Part shown: positions 15,125 to 22,691 of the stretch, in pieces | Position numbering within the stretch: the first letter of the stretch is position 1 | Layout of the letters: each line of letters begins with the position of its first letter | Assembly: GCA_030452305.1 (NCBI GenBank) | Contig: JAKDMO010000005.1 | Coordinates: 1 to 34,220 of the forward strand | Length of the DNA: 34,220 nt | DNA from: Alcaligenaceae bacterium | GTDB taxonomy: Bacteria; Pseudomonadota; Gammaproteobacteria; Burkholderiales; Burkholderiaceae_B | Direction: 5' to 3' | Notes under the pieces: model-generated | Seen by the model: only the letters and a program-made list of their open reading frames with translations | Database searches by the model: none | Told to the model about the DNA's origin: nothing | Program-made: the position numbers and the translations under genes

Positions 15125-16048
15125 ATGTTGCGCGGACCCGATTCCCGACTGCCGATACTGAAGATCGTTGCGGCATGCATGGCGGTGGGCTTGCATTTGG
15201 CAGTCCTCGCGGCGGTCTTGCTGCCTGACGAGACCACAGTGTCGCTGGGCGCGCCGGAATCCGAAGTCATTCATTATGTAGAGCTTGGCCCGGCACCGGA
15301 ATCCGAGGTTGCGCCGGCGGCCGCTGAGCCCCAAACAGAGGAAACGCCGGAACCCGAGCCGGAAGCCGTCGAACCTCCTTTGCCGGAGCCCGAACTCGTC
15401 GAGCCGCCCCCGCCGGAACCCATACCTGAGCCCGAGCCGATCCCAGAACCCGAGCCTATACCCGAGCCCGAAGTTGTCGAACAGCCGCCCGAGCCGGAAA
15501 TCGAGATTGCGAAGCCGATTCCGGAACCTGAAATCCCGGAACCGATTTCCGAGCCAAAGCCGGAGCCCAAGCCAACGCCGAAACCGCAGCCGAAGCCAAA
15601 GCCGCAACCAAAGCCAACGCCGAAACCGCAACCCAAGCCGCAGCCCAAACCGGCCCCAGTCAAACCCGTCGTCAAGGCTGCGCCAGCTGCTCCGGCCGCG
15701 CAGACATCCAGCGCGCCGCCCGCCGTCCAGCCGCCGCGAGGCGCACCCGTTACCGTCGATCCGGATCGCCCGCGTGTAATCGGGCGTGTCGATTATCTGG
15801 GTCGTCGCCCCCGCCCGGTCTATCCGCGCGCCTCGCAGCGGCGGGGCGAACAGGGCAGGGTGGTGTTGCGGGTACTGATTTCGCCCGAGGGCCGGGTGGC
15901 CGATGTAAAAGTGCGGACGTCCTCCGGGCACGAACGCCTGGATGATGCTGCGATTGATGCCATACGCGTGGCGCGCTTCAAGCCTTATACCGAAAACGGC
16001 GTGGCCTACAAGGCGCTGGTGGACATCCCTTTCGATTTCGTTTTATAG
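15125..16048 (+). CDS. tonB: TonB energy-transducing protein
   Basis: About 307 aa. There is a short cytoplasmic N-terminus, one membrane anchor (about residues 10-34, ILKIVAACMAVGLHLAVLAAV), then a long periplasmic proline-rich spacer. The spacer is first acidic (EPEPIPEPEPIPEPE, nucleotides about 15340-15540) and then basic (PKPQPKPKPQPKP, to about 15660). The C-terminal TonB domain has YPRASQRRGEQGRVVLRVLI and a final DIPFDFVL. TonB passes proton-motive-force energy from ExbB-ExbD to outer-membrane receptors for siderophores, heme or B12. The ATG at 15125 is chosen; a GTG three codons upstream is also possible and neither has a good ribosome site. It is followed by exbB after 9 nt. Confidence 0.95.
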   Translation: MLRGPDSRLPILKIVAACMAVGLHLAVLAAVLLPDETTVSLGAPESEVIHYVELGPAPESEVAPAAAEPQTEETPEPEPEAVEPPLPEPELVEPPPPEPIPEPEPIPEPEPIPEPEVVEQPPEPEIEIAKPIPEPEIPEPISEPKPEPKPTPKPQPKPKPQPKPTPKPQPKPQPKPAPVKPVVKAAPAAPAAQTSSAPPAVQPPRGAPVTVDPDRPRVIGRVDYLGRRPRPVYPRASQRRGEQGRVVLRVLISPEGRVADVKVRTSSGHERLDDAAIDAIRVARFKPYTENGVAYKALVDIPFDFVL

Positions 16049-16057
16049 GACACAGAG

Positions 16058-16951
16058 ATGCTGGATCTGATGACTGAAGCCCTGCAGGTGCTCGCACAAG
16101 TGGCGGGGCCCGATACGGCAGGCGCGCTTGCACCGACCGTGTCTGCAGCGGCCCCCGCTGTTGCAGCCAGTGCGGCTGCCACACCGACCGCACTGGCCGA
16201 TCCGGCAGCTCTGGGCGCAAGTGCGGGCGGCATGCTGCATTTTGTCTCGCAAAGCGATCTGGTGGGCAAAAGCCTGTTCGTATTCCTGCTGTTGATGTCC
16301 CTGGCGAGCTGGTATCTGATCCTGGCCAAGGTGTTCACGCATCTGCGCATTCGCAGGCGATCGGCGAAGTTCCTCAATGAATTCTGGGCGGCCAGTTCGC
16401 TGGAGCAGGTTGAAAACGAGATTGCCACGCATGGCGCCACGGAGCCTTTTGCGCATCTGGCCAGCCATGCCATCTACGCACGCAAGCACCATGCAAAGTA
16501 TGGTGCGCTGAAGCTTGAGGAAAGCGGTACGACGGCAGCCTTTGTGACGCGCACCATTCGCAAGGTGATCGATGAGGAAACCGCCAGGCTGGAAAATGGC
16601 TTGACCGTGCTGGCCTCGGTCGGGTCCACGGCGCCTTTCGTCGGCCTGTTCGGCACGGTGTGGGGGGTCTATCACGCCTTGCTCAGCATCAGCATGAGCG
16701 AAGGCGTGACGATCAACCGCATTGCCGGTCCGGTGGGCGAGGCATTGATCATGACGGGCCTGGGCCTGGCCGTCGCGATCCCGGCGGTGCTGGCCTATAA
16801 CGGCTTCGTGCGCAGCAACCGCGTCTATCTGGCGCGCCTGGATGCCTTTGCGCACGATTTGTTTACCTTCCTGTCCACCGGTCAGCAGGTGTCCGATGGC
16901 GTGCACGAGCGTACACGTCCCGTCAATCTGAGCAGTGCGCGCGGAGCCTGA
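16058..16951 (+). CDS. exbB: biopolymer transport protein ExbB
   Basis: A 297-aa inner-membrane protein of the MotA/TolQ/ExbB family. The Ala/Pro-rich N-terminal region (residues about 10-55) is longer than in many ExbBs. Three membrane segments follow: about residues 70-90 (KSLFVFLLLMSLASWYLI), about 185-210 (FVGLFGTVWGVYHAL) and about 225-250 (EALIMTGLGLAVAIPAVLAY). A large cytoplasmic loop lies between the first two. GSTAPFVGLFGTVWG is the family signature. With ExbD it forms the proton channel that energises TonB. Confidence 0.95.
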   Translation: MLDLMTEALQVLAQVAGPDTAGALAPTVSAAAPAVAASAAATPTALADPAALGASAGGMLHFVSQSDLVGKSLFVFLLLMSLASWYLILAKVFTHLRIRRRSAKFLNEFWAASSLEQVENEIATHGATEPFAHLASHAIYARKHHAKYGALKLEESGTTAAFVTRTIRKVIDEETARLENGLTVLASVGSTAPFVGLFGTVWGVYHALLSISMSEGVTINRIAGPVGEALIMTGLGLAVAIPAVLAYNGFVRSNRVYLARLDAFAHDLFTFLSTGQQVSDGVHERTRPVNLSSARGA

Positions 16952-16952
16952 T

Positions 16953-17420
16953 ATGGCCTTTGGCAGCTTTGATTCCAAGAGCTCGACACATACCATGTCG
17001 GAAATCAATATGGTCCCGCTGATCGACGTCATGCTGGTGTTGTTGGTGATTTTCATCATCACCGCGCCGCTGCTTACTCACTCGATCCGGATCGATATTC
17101 CGCAGGCCACTGCCCAGCCTGTCGAGCAGGAGCCGCGCGTCGTGGATCTGGCTATCGATGCCGATGGTGTCATGTATTGGAACGACCAGCGCATGGAACC
17201 CGAGGACGTCGCCCAGCAGATGATGGTCGAAGGGCGGATGGATCCGCAGCCGGATGTGCGCATTCGCGCGGACCAGGATACACGCTATTCGGTGCTGGCC
17301 CAGGTGATGGCCGATGCGCGCAAGGCGGGCCTGAAGCGCCTGGGTTTCGTGACGCGGCCCGGGCAGGCCGACGCCTCGGGAGCCCCCTCTTTGCCAGAGG
17401 TTCCACCCGCGCAGCAGTGA
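16953..17420 (+). CDS. exbD: biopolymer transport protein ExbD
   Basis: A 155-aa protein with a short cytoplasmic N-terminus and a single membrane helix (about residues 20-43) carrying the essential proton-carrying aspartate Asp25 in VPLIDVMLVLLVIF. A periplasmic domain with the ExbD/TolR fold follows (DLAIDADGVMYWN ... IRADQDTRY). The start ATG is 1 nt after the exbB stop, with GGAG as ribosome site, so translation is coupled. The final 15 residues are Pro/Ala-rich. Confidence 0.94.
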   Translation: MAFGSFDSKSSTHTMSEINMVPLIDVMLVLLVIFIITAPLLTHSIRIDIPQATAQPVEQEPRVVDLAIDADGVMYWNDQRMEPEDVAQQMMVEGRMDPQPDVRIRADQDTRYSVLAQVMADARKAGLKRLGFVTRPGQADASGAPSLPEVPPAQQ

Positions 17421-17440
17421 TTTGGATATAGAATCACGGC

Positions 17441-18115
17441 ATGCGAGTTCTAGTTATCGAAGACGATACGACGCTGGGCCATGCCTTGCAGGAATTTTTG
17501 GTCGATCAAGGCTATGCCGTCGATTGGCTGAAGGAAGGCGACCGTGTCGAGGGGGCGGTCGCGGGTCAGGACTATGACCTGCTGTTGCTGGATCTGAATC
17601 TGCCCGGTCTTAGCGGGCTCGAAGTCCTGCGCCGCCTGCGTGCCGGGGGCTACCAGATTCCGGTGTTGATCCTGACGGCTCGCGATGGGCTTGAGGATCG
17701 CGTGGCCGGCCTGGACGCCGGTGCCGATGATTATGTGACCAAGCCCTTCGAGTTGCCTGAACTGGCGGCGCGCGTGCGCGCCTTTGCCAGGCGGCGCGTC
17801 GGGCAGGCACAGACTGTTCTGGAAGTCGGCCCCCTGTCCTTTGATACGGTGGGCCGCCAGATTCGCGTCCATGGCAAGCGCCTGGCCCTGTCCGTGCGCG
17901 AGCTTTCAGTGCTCGAGATGCTGATGGCGCGCCCGGGCCGGGTGGTCACCAAGCAGCAGATCGTCAATTCCCTGTCGGCATGGGATGCGGACTTCAGCGA
18001 AAACGCTGTAGAAGTCTACGTCTATCGCCTGCGCAAGCGTCTGGACGGCACCGGCGCCGGCATTCAGACGGTCCGGGGATTCGGCTATCTGCTCGATACC
18101 GACAGTGCCGACTGA
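17441..18115 (+). CDS. OmpR/PhoB-family response regulator
   Basis: A 224-aa two-component regulator. The receiver domain (residues 1-118) has the acidic pocket Asp8/Asp9, the phosphorylation site Asp51 in LLLLDLNLPG, Thr79 and Lys101 in DDYVTKPFE. The C-terminal winged helix (about 125-220) has LSVRELSVLEMLMARPGRVV, the recognition region SENAVEVYVYRLRKRL and the wing IQTVRGFGYLL. It resembles the QseB/TctD group. It starts 20 nt after exbD and its end overlaps the kinase start by 11 nt. It probably activates or represses transcription in response to its partner kinase; the targets are unknown. Confidence 0.93.
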   Translation: MRVLVIEDDTTLGHALQEFLVDQGYAVDWLKEGDRVEGAVAGQDYDLLLLDLNLPGLSGLEVLRRLRAGGYQIPVLILTARDGLEDRVAGLDAGADDYVTKPFELPELAARVRAFARRRVGQAQTVLEVGPLSFDTVGRQIRVHGKRLALSVRELSVLEMLMARPGRVVTKQQIVNSLSAWDADFSENAVEVYVYRLRKRLDGTGAGIQTVRGFGYLLDTDSAD

Positions 18116-19214
18116 AATAAAACCCGGCGGCCTGATCGAGCGCCTGATTCCGCGCGGCTCGCTCGCCCGGCATTTGGTGCGCAGGCTGATGCCGGCGGTG
18201 TTGCTGCTGGTGCTGCTGGATCTGGGTGTGACCTGGATCATGACGATCAAGATCGACCTGGAAACCTGGCTGCTGCGCGATATTTTCTGGCTGATGGTCC
18301 TCAGCCAGTGTTTTCTGGTGCTGTTGTTTGCCTGGGTGCTGATTTCGGGCGTAAGGTCGGAGCTGACTTCCATCAATCGACTGGCAGACGATATCCGTCA
18401 GCGTTCGATTGATGACCTGCAGCCACTCGACGAGGCGGGGCTGCCGACCGAGGTGGCGCCGCTGGTGACGCATTTCAATGACTTGCTGCTGCGCCTGGAT
18501 GATTCCATGCAGGCGCAGCGCCGCTTTATCGGCCACGCCGCACACCAGTTGCGCACACCGCTCAGTGGCCTGAAGCTGGAATCCGAACTGATGCTTGGGC
18601 GCCCCTTGCCCGACGATGTCCGCGAGCGGGCCGAGCGCATCAAGTCAGTTACGGATCGCATGATCCGCATGGGCCAGCAGTTGCTGGTGCTGGCACGGAC
18701 CGACACCTCGGCCCGGCCGCAGGATAGCTTCAATCGGGTGGATCTGTGCGAGTGGATACGCTATGCCGGCTCGGAATGGTTGGGTACGGCGCGGGCCCGG
18801 CATATTGAATTGGAGTTGATTGCGCCGGATCACCCGGTCTGGATCGACGGCGATAAGGTGCTGTTGGGCGAATTATTGAGCAATCTGATCGACAATGCCT
18901 TGCGCTACGGCGTCGGTGCCACCGGGATCACCCTGCGCGTCACAGAGAATCCACCAAGCTTTTCCGTAGCGGATGATGGCCCCGGCATCGATACCGAGGA
19001 TGTCGAACGCGTTTTCGAAGCCTTTTACCGCTCGCCGCGCGCCGCCTCCGGCGGATCGGGCCTGGGTATGGCAATTGTGCGCGAGATCGCCCGCGCCCAT
19101 GGGGCATGGTGGAAGCTGGCCAGCCGTCCGGACTTTCCGGGCACGCGCGTGGCGATTGTCTTTCCGGGCCCACGACGCGGGGCGGGCCTGACGAGGTTCG
19201 AGCAGGCGGCATGA
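18105..19214 (+). CDS. sensor histidine kinase with minimal periplasmic loop
   Basis: A 369-aa membrane kinase starting at GTG and overlapping the regulator gene by 11 nt. Two membrane helices (about residues 28-47 and 60-80) are separated by only about 12 residues, so there is practically no periplasmic sensor. A HAMP-like region (about 81-135) leads to the H-box with His147 in HAAHQLRTPLSG. The ATPase domain has the N box LLSNLIDNALRYG, G1 DDGPGID, F box RVFEAFY and G2 GSGLGMAIV. This layout is that of intramembrane-sensing kinases, which respond to membrane or partner-protein state. The stop codon overlaps the start of kup by 4 nt, so the kinase and the potassium transporter are translationally coupled. 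Confidence 0.9.
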   Translation: MPTEIKPGGLIERLIPRGSLARHLVRRLMPAVLLLVLLDLGVTWIMTIKIDLETWLLRDIFWLMVLSQCFLVLLFAWVLISGVRSELTSINRLADDIRQRSIDDLQPLDEAGLPTEVAPLVTHFNDLLLRLDDSMQAQRRFIGHAAHQLRTPLSGLKLESELMLGRPLPDDVRERAERIKSVTDRMIRMGQQLLVLARTDTSARPQDSFNRVDLCEWIRYAGSEWLGTARARHIELELIAPDHPVWIDGDKVLLGELLSNLIDNALRYGVGATGITLRVTENPPSFSVADDGPGIDTEDVERVFEAFYRSPRAASGGSGLGMAIVREIARAHGAWWKLASRPDFPGTRVAIVFPGPRRGAGLTRFEQAA

Positions 19215-21103
19215 CCCAGGAACATGTTGCGCTTTCCGGCGATCATTCGCCTCGGGCCGCGATGCTTGTCGGGGCGCTGGGCGTGGTCTTTGGCGATATC
19301 GGGACCAGCCCGCTCTACACCATGCGGGTGGCGCTGTCCGGCGCGGTACGGCCCGATGCCCAGCACATCCTGGGCGTACTGTCGATGCTGTTCTGGCTGC
19401 TGGTGGGCGTCGCGTCGATCAAGTATGTCATCTGTATCCTGCGGGCCGACAACCGGGGCGAGGGCGGTACGCTGGCGCTGATGGAGTTGGCGGTGCGCGG
19501 CCGGCGCGGGCGAGCGCGCGCATGGCTGGTTACGCTCGGCCTGATCGGGGCATGCCTGTTTTATGGCGATAGCATGATTACGCCGGCGATATCGGTCCTG
19601 TCGGCGGTGGAGGGCATCGGCATCGTTTCGCACACGCTCGATCCGTGGGTGATCCCAATTTCAATATTGGTCCTGCTGGCGCTCTTTTTGCTGCAGTCTC
19701 GAGGTACTGGAACGGTGGGCCGTCTATTCGGGCCGATCATGCTGGTGTGGTTCCTGGTGCTGGGTGTGCTGGGAGCCTGGCGCATTATTCAGGTACCTGA
19801 AGTCATCGCAGCGATCAACCCTTTGTGGGCGCTGCGTTTCATCGGGGACGCGCCCTGGGAGACCTTTGTGTTGCTGGGTGCCCTGGTGCTGGCACTGACG
19901 GGGGCCGAGGCCTTGTATGCCGATATGGGGCATTTCGGGCGCCCGGCCATTCGGCGTGCCTGGTTCGGCCTAGTGGCGCCTGCCCTGGCCCTGTGCTATT
20001 TCGGGCAGGGCGCTTTGCTGCTGCACGACCCCTCGGCAATCCGCAGTCCGTTTTTTCTGCTGGCACCGCCCTGGGCCTTGGTGCCGCTGGTGGCCCTGGC
20101 GACCCTGGCCACGGTGATTGCCTCGCAATCGGTGATCTCTGGTGCGTTCTCGGTGACTCGCCAGGCGGTACAGCTGGGCTTCTGGCCGCGCATGGTGATC
20201 CAGCATACGTCGATCCGCGAGGAAGGCCAGATCTACATGCCTCGCGTGAATTGGCTGCTGCTGGGTGCGGTCCTGGTCCTGATCGTATCCTTTGGCACGT
20301 CCGACAGCCTGGCACAGGCCTATGGCTTTGCGGTGACGGGCACCATGTTGATGACCTCGCTGCTGTCTTTTGCCGTATTGCCACGCGATTCGCATGGCCT
20401 GCGGCGCTTTGCCTGGCTGGTGCTGGTCAGCACATTTCTGGTCGTGGATGTGCTGCTGTTCTCGTCCAATACGCTAAAGATGTTCGAAGGCGGCTGGCTG
20501 CCTTTGCTGGTGGGGCTTGCCCTGCTGACGCTGATGGTGACCTGGAAGCAGGGCAGGCAGACCATCCACGACAATCTGTCCGGCGATCATCAGCCCTTGA
20601 GCGATTTCATGGCATCGATCGAGCAGTATCCACCCACGCGCGTGCCGGGCACTGCGGTGTTCATGAGCATGCTGGTCGGGACGGTACCGCCCGCGCTGTT
20701 GCACAATCTGAAGCACAACAAGGTCCTGCATGAGCAGGCCTTGTTCCTGACGGTAGAGAGCGCCGATGTGCCCTACGTGCGTTTTGATGAACGCTACCGG
20801 CTGGAGCGCATCAGCCGCAGCAGTTGGCAGGCTGTAGCACGCTGGGGCTTCAAACAAGAGCCCAACGTCCCCCAACTGCTCGAACAGATTGCCCAGGACT
20901 ATCCTGAACTGAATCTGGATCCGATGCAGGTATCGTATTTCCTGTCACGCCAGACGGTGATCGTCGTGCGCAAGCAGCCGGGGCGGCTGGGTTGGCGGCG
21001 GTATCTGTTTGCATTCATGGCACGCAACGCCACACGCACGACGCGTTTCTACCAGATTCCACCCAATCGGGTCGTTGAAATGGGCATGCAGATGGAGCTC
21101 TGA
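19211..21103 (+). CDS. kup: Kup-type potassium uptake protein
   Basis: A 630-aa transporter of the KUP/HAK/KT family, the usual length. The N-terminal signature is ALGVVFGDIGTSPLYTMR, and the next region has LRADNRGEGGTLALM. The conserved FYGDSMITPAISVLSAVEG precedes about ten further membrane segments, with GAEALYADMGHFG in the middle. A cytoplasmic C-terminal domain of about 180 residues includes VPGTAVFMS and YFLSRQT. Kup carries K+ into the cell with protons and is most important at low pH. The ATG at 19211 is chosen because it gives an ATGA overlap with the kinase gene; the longer reading from 19106 lies inside the kinase. It closes the tonB-exbBD-regulator-kinase-kup series. Confidence 0.96.
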   Translation: MTQEHVALSGDHSPRAAMLVGALGVVFGDIGTSPLYTMRVALSGAVRPDAQHILGVLSMLFWLLVGVASIKYVICILRADNRGEGGTLALMELAVRGRRGRARAWLVTLGLIGACLFYGDSMITPAISVLSAVEGIGIVSHTLDPWVIPISILVLLALFLLQSRGTGTVGRLFGPIMLVWFLVLGVLGAWRIIQVPEVIAAINPLWALRFIGDAPWETFVLLGALVLALTGAEALYADMGHFGRPAIRRAWFGLVAPALALCYFGQGALLLHDPSAIRSPFFLLAPPWALVPLVALATLATVIASQSVISGAFSVTRQAVQLGFWPRMVIQHTSIREEGQIYMPRVNWLLLGAVLVLIVSFGTSDSLAQAYGFAVTGTMLMTSLLSFAVLPRDSHGLRRFAWLVLVSTFLVVDVLLFSSNTLKMFEGGWLPLLVGLALLTLMVTWKQGRQTIHDNLSGDHQPLSDFMASIEQYPPTRVPGTAVFMSMLVGTVPPALLHNLKHNKVLHEQALFLTVESADVPYVRFDERYRLERISRSSWQAVARWGFKQEPNVPQLLEQIAQDYPELNLDPMQVSYFLSRQTVIVVRKQPGRLGWRRYLFAFMARNATRTTRFYQIPPNRVVEMGMQMEL

Positions 21104-21123
21104 ACCAGAGCCCCATCAATCGT

Positions 21124-21522
21124 TCAATTCATTTCGCCGGCTGGAATCGTGATGGTGGTTTCGCGCAAGACGCCACCCGAATCGACCGAGCCCTGTACGC
21201 GTGTATCGGGGCTGGTCATCAGTGTGATGCATCCGTCGCGTTGTTCGGCAGGCAGCGCATTGCAGCGCTGTGTACGATCCATCTTTGCGGAATTGGGATC
21301 CGGGGCCGTCAGCTTGCCGCGTCGCGAGGCTTCAAGCGCCGCACCTGCTTCGCGCAAGCAGGCTTTTTGATCGATGCCCGGTGTTTTGTGGCAGCGCTGG
21401 ACGTCAGCCTGATATTGCGCCTGGGACTCACCTGCGGCCATGGACGGAGGGCTTGCCAGCAAAGCCATACCCAGCCCTGTAATCAGGGCCGACTGCTTCA
21501 ATATTGATTGAATTTTCTGCAT
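21124..21522 (-). CDS. small secreted protein with two C-x10-C pairs
   Basis: A 132-aa protein with a signal peptide (residues 1-30, ending SMAAG) and a mature part of about 100 residues. Its four cysteines come in two equally spaced pairs, Cys44/Cys55 and Cys87/Cys98, each C-x10-C, suggesting two disulfide-bonded hairpins in the periplasm. The segment KACLREAGAALEASRRG and the ending GSVDSGGVLRETTITIP resemble conserved hypothetical secreted proteins that I have seen in Burkholderiales, with no known function. The start is supported by AGGAG 8 nt upstream. It lies downstream of the Mrp operon on the same strand and converges with kup. Confidence 0.75.
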   Translation of the reverse strand: MQKIQSILKQSALITGLGMALLASPPSMAAGESQAQYQADVQRCHKTPGIDQKACLREAGAALEASRRGKLTAPDPNSAKMDRTQRCNALPAEQRDGCITLMTSPDTRVQGSVDSGGVLRETTITIPAGEMN

Positions 21523-21540
21523 AACGGGACTCCTTGTTTC

Positions 21541-21558
21541 AATCGGCAGATGCCGATT
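21541..21558. promoter_or_regulatory. perfect 18-bp palindrome upstream of the secreted-protein gene
   Basis: AATCGGCA-GA-TGCCGATT has perfect 8-bp arms around a 2-bp centre, 18 bp before the start codon and directly before the ribosome site of the minus-strand gene. It could be an operator or an RNA hairpin in the leader. No T-run follows, so it is not a standard terminator for the Mrp operon. Confidence 0.45.
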
Positions 21559-21619
21559 CGTGAGTAAGGTGTAAAACCAGTTTAGGGGTTTTCCCGTAAG
21601 AAAAATGTAATCAAATGGT

Positions 21620-21931
21620 TCATTCGTTGCTGCGATCGCGATGAATCGCGCTTTGCATCAGCAGAATTGCTGTAACGGGCGACGTCATAATCAGCAACAA
21701 GGTGATCAGGAATTCGTGAAAAATCGGGCGATTCTGCATGGCGCTTGCGACCAGTGTCGCGGCCAGCAGTACACAGAATGTCCCCATGGTCGTACCCAGG
21801 GTCGGGGCATGCATGCGCTCGTAGAGTGTGCCCAGGCGCAGCAACCCCACTGATCCGAGTAGGGTCAGGACCCCGCTGATAACGAGCAGTATCGATGCGC
21901 TGATGCTGACCCACAGTGGCAGATCGTTCAT
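21620..21931 (-). CDS. mrpG: Mrp cation/proton antiporter subunit G
   Basis: A 103-aa protein with three membrane helices. It carries the MnhG/PhaG signature GSVGLLRLGTLYERMHAPTLG (residues about 27-47, written here in full as its 21 residues minus none would exceed a short motif; key part is LRLGTLYERMHAP), followed by TMGTFCVLLAATLV. The start at 21931 gives an ATGA overlap with mrpF. It is the last gene of the operon. The subunit is needed for assembly and activity of the Mrp complex. Confidence 0.92.
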   Translation of the reverse strand: MNDLPLWVSISASILLVISGVLTLLGSVGLLRLGTLYERMHAPTLGTTMGTFCVLLAATLVASAMQNRPIFHEFLITLLLIMTSPVTAILLMQSAIHRDRSNE

Positions 21932-22206
21932 GGCTCGATGACCTCGCCGCGCAACAGGAACTTGGCCAGGGCCGCCGATCCGACGAAACCGAACAGCGCG
22001 ATCATCAAGGCGACGTCGAAATACACGCCTTCTTCGAAGCGCAGGCCCAGTACCAACAGGATCAGCATGCCATTGATGTAGACCGTGTCCAACGCCAGGA
22101 CGCGGTCGGGCGCCGAGGGGCCGCGTACCAGGCGGATCGCTGCGCAGGCCAGTCCCAGGGAAAAACACAAGAGGGCGAAGGCGCTCGCCCAAGAGAGCAG
22201 AGTCAT
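21928..22206 (-). CDS. mrpF: Mrp cation/proton antiporter subunit F
   Basis: A 92-aa protein with three membrane helices. RLVRGPSAPDRVLALDTV is the MnhF/PhaF signature, with the conserved Pro-Asp-Arg. Its start (22206) overlaps the mrpE stop by 4 nt and its stop overlaps the mrpG start by 4 nt. It is a small membrane subunit of the Mrp complex. Confidence 0.93.
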   Translation of the reverse strand: MTLLSWASAFALLCFSLGLACAAIRLVRGPSAPDRVLALDTVYINGMLILLVLGLRFEEGVYFDVALMIALFGFVGSAALAKFLLRGEVIEP

Positions 22207-22691
22207 TCGAAAATCTCCATCAAAGGCCGTTCGTAGCGTTGTTGGACGGTGTGCCGCCATCCGTCCTCGTCCTTCAGATCCAGAACGTGCAGGGTGAGGA
22301 CGTGTTCGGCCTCGTCGTAGCCCGACCAGACGGTGCCTGGCGTGAAGGTGATGATGCATGCCAGTGCGGCCAGGCCATGGGCGTCGCGCAAGCGTAGCGG
22401 GATATCAACGAATCCGGGTGTCGCACCGGCACGCCCGCCCAGCCAGATCCGCCGGCCGACCGCCACATTCGAGCGAACAATGTCGATGAAGACATCGCGG
22501 ATCAGGCGCAGGGCTGCCAGTGGGCTGGACAGCGAGGCGCGCACCGGGCGCAGGCTGGGTGCCAGCAGGCTGAGGATCAGGGCGATGGCCGAACCCAGTA
22601 CGATTGTTCCGATCGACAGGCTATCGTTGAGGACGATCCACAGGGCGAGCAGCAGGCAGGGCAGTGGAAGGAAGCGCAGCAGGGCCCTCAT
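22203..22691 (-). CDS. mrpE: Mrp cation/proton antiporter subunit E
   Basis: A 162-aa protein. Two N-terminal membrane helices (about residues 5-45) are followed by a cytoplasmic domain with IVRSNVAVGRRIW and the conserved ITFTPGTVW (about 118-126), the MnhE/PhaE signature. The start at 22691 gives an ATGA overlap with mrpD; the longer reading from 22832 lies within mrpD. MrpE supports assembly of the complex. Confidence 0.93.
   Translation of the reverse strand: MRALLRFLPLPCLLLALWIVLNDSLSIGTIVLGSAIALILSLLAPSLRPVRASLSSPLAALRLIRDVFIDIVRSNVAVGRRIWLGGRAGATPGFVDIPLRLRDAHGLAALACIITFTPGTVWSGYDEAEHVLTLHVLDLKDEDGWRHTVQQRYERPLMEIFE

Noticed and set aside
15340-15670. Repetitive Pro-Glu and Pro-Lys coding repeats as a possible novel repeat element
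   Set aside because: It is the normal proline-rich spacer of TonB.
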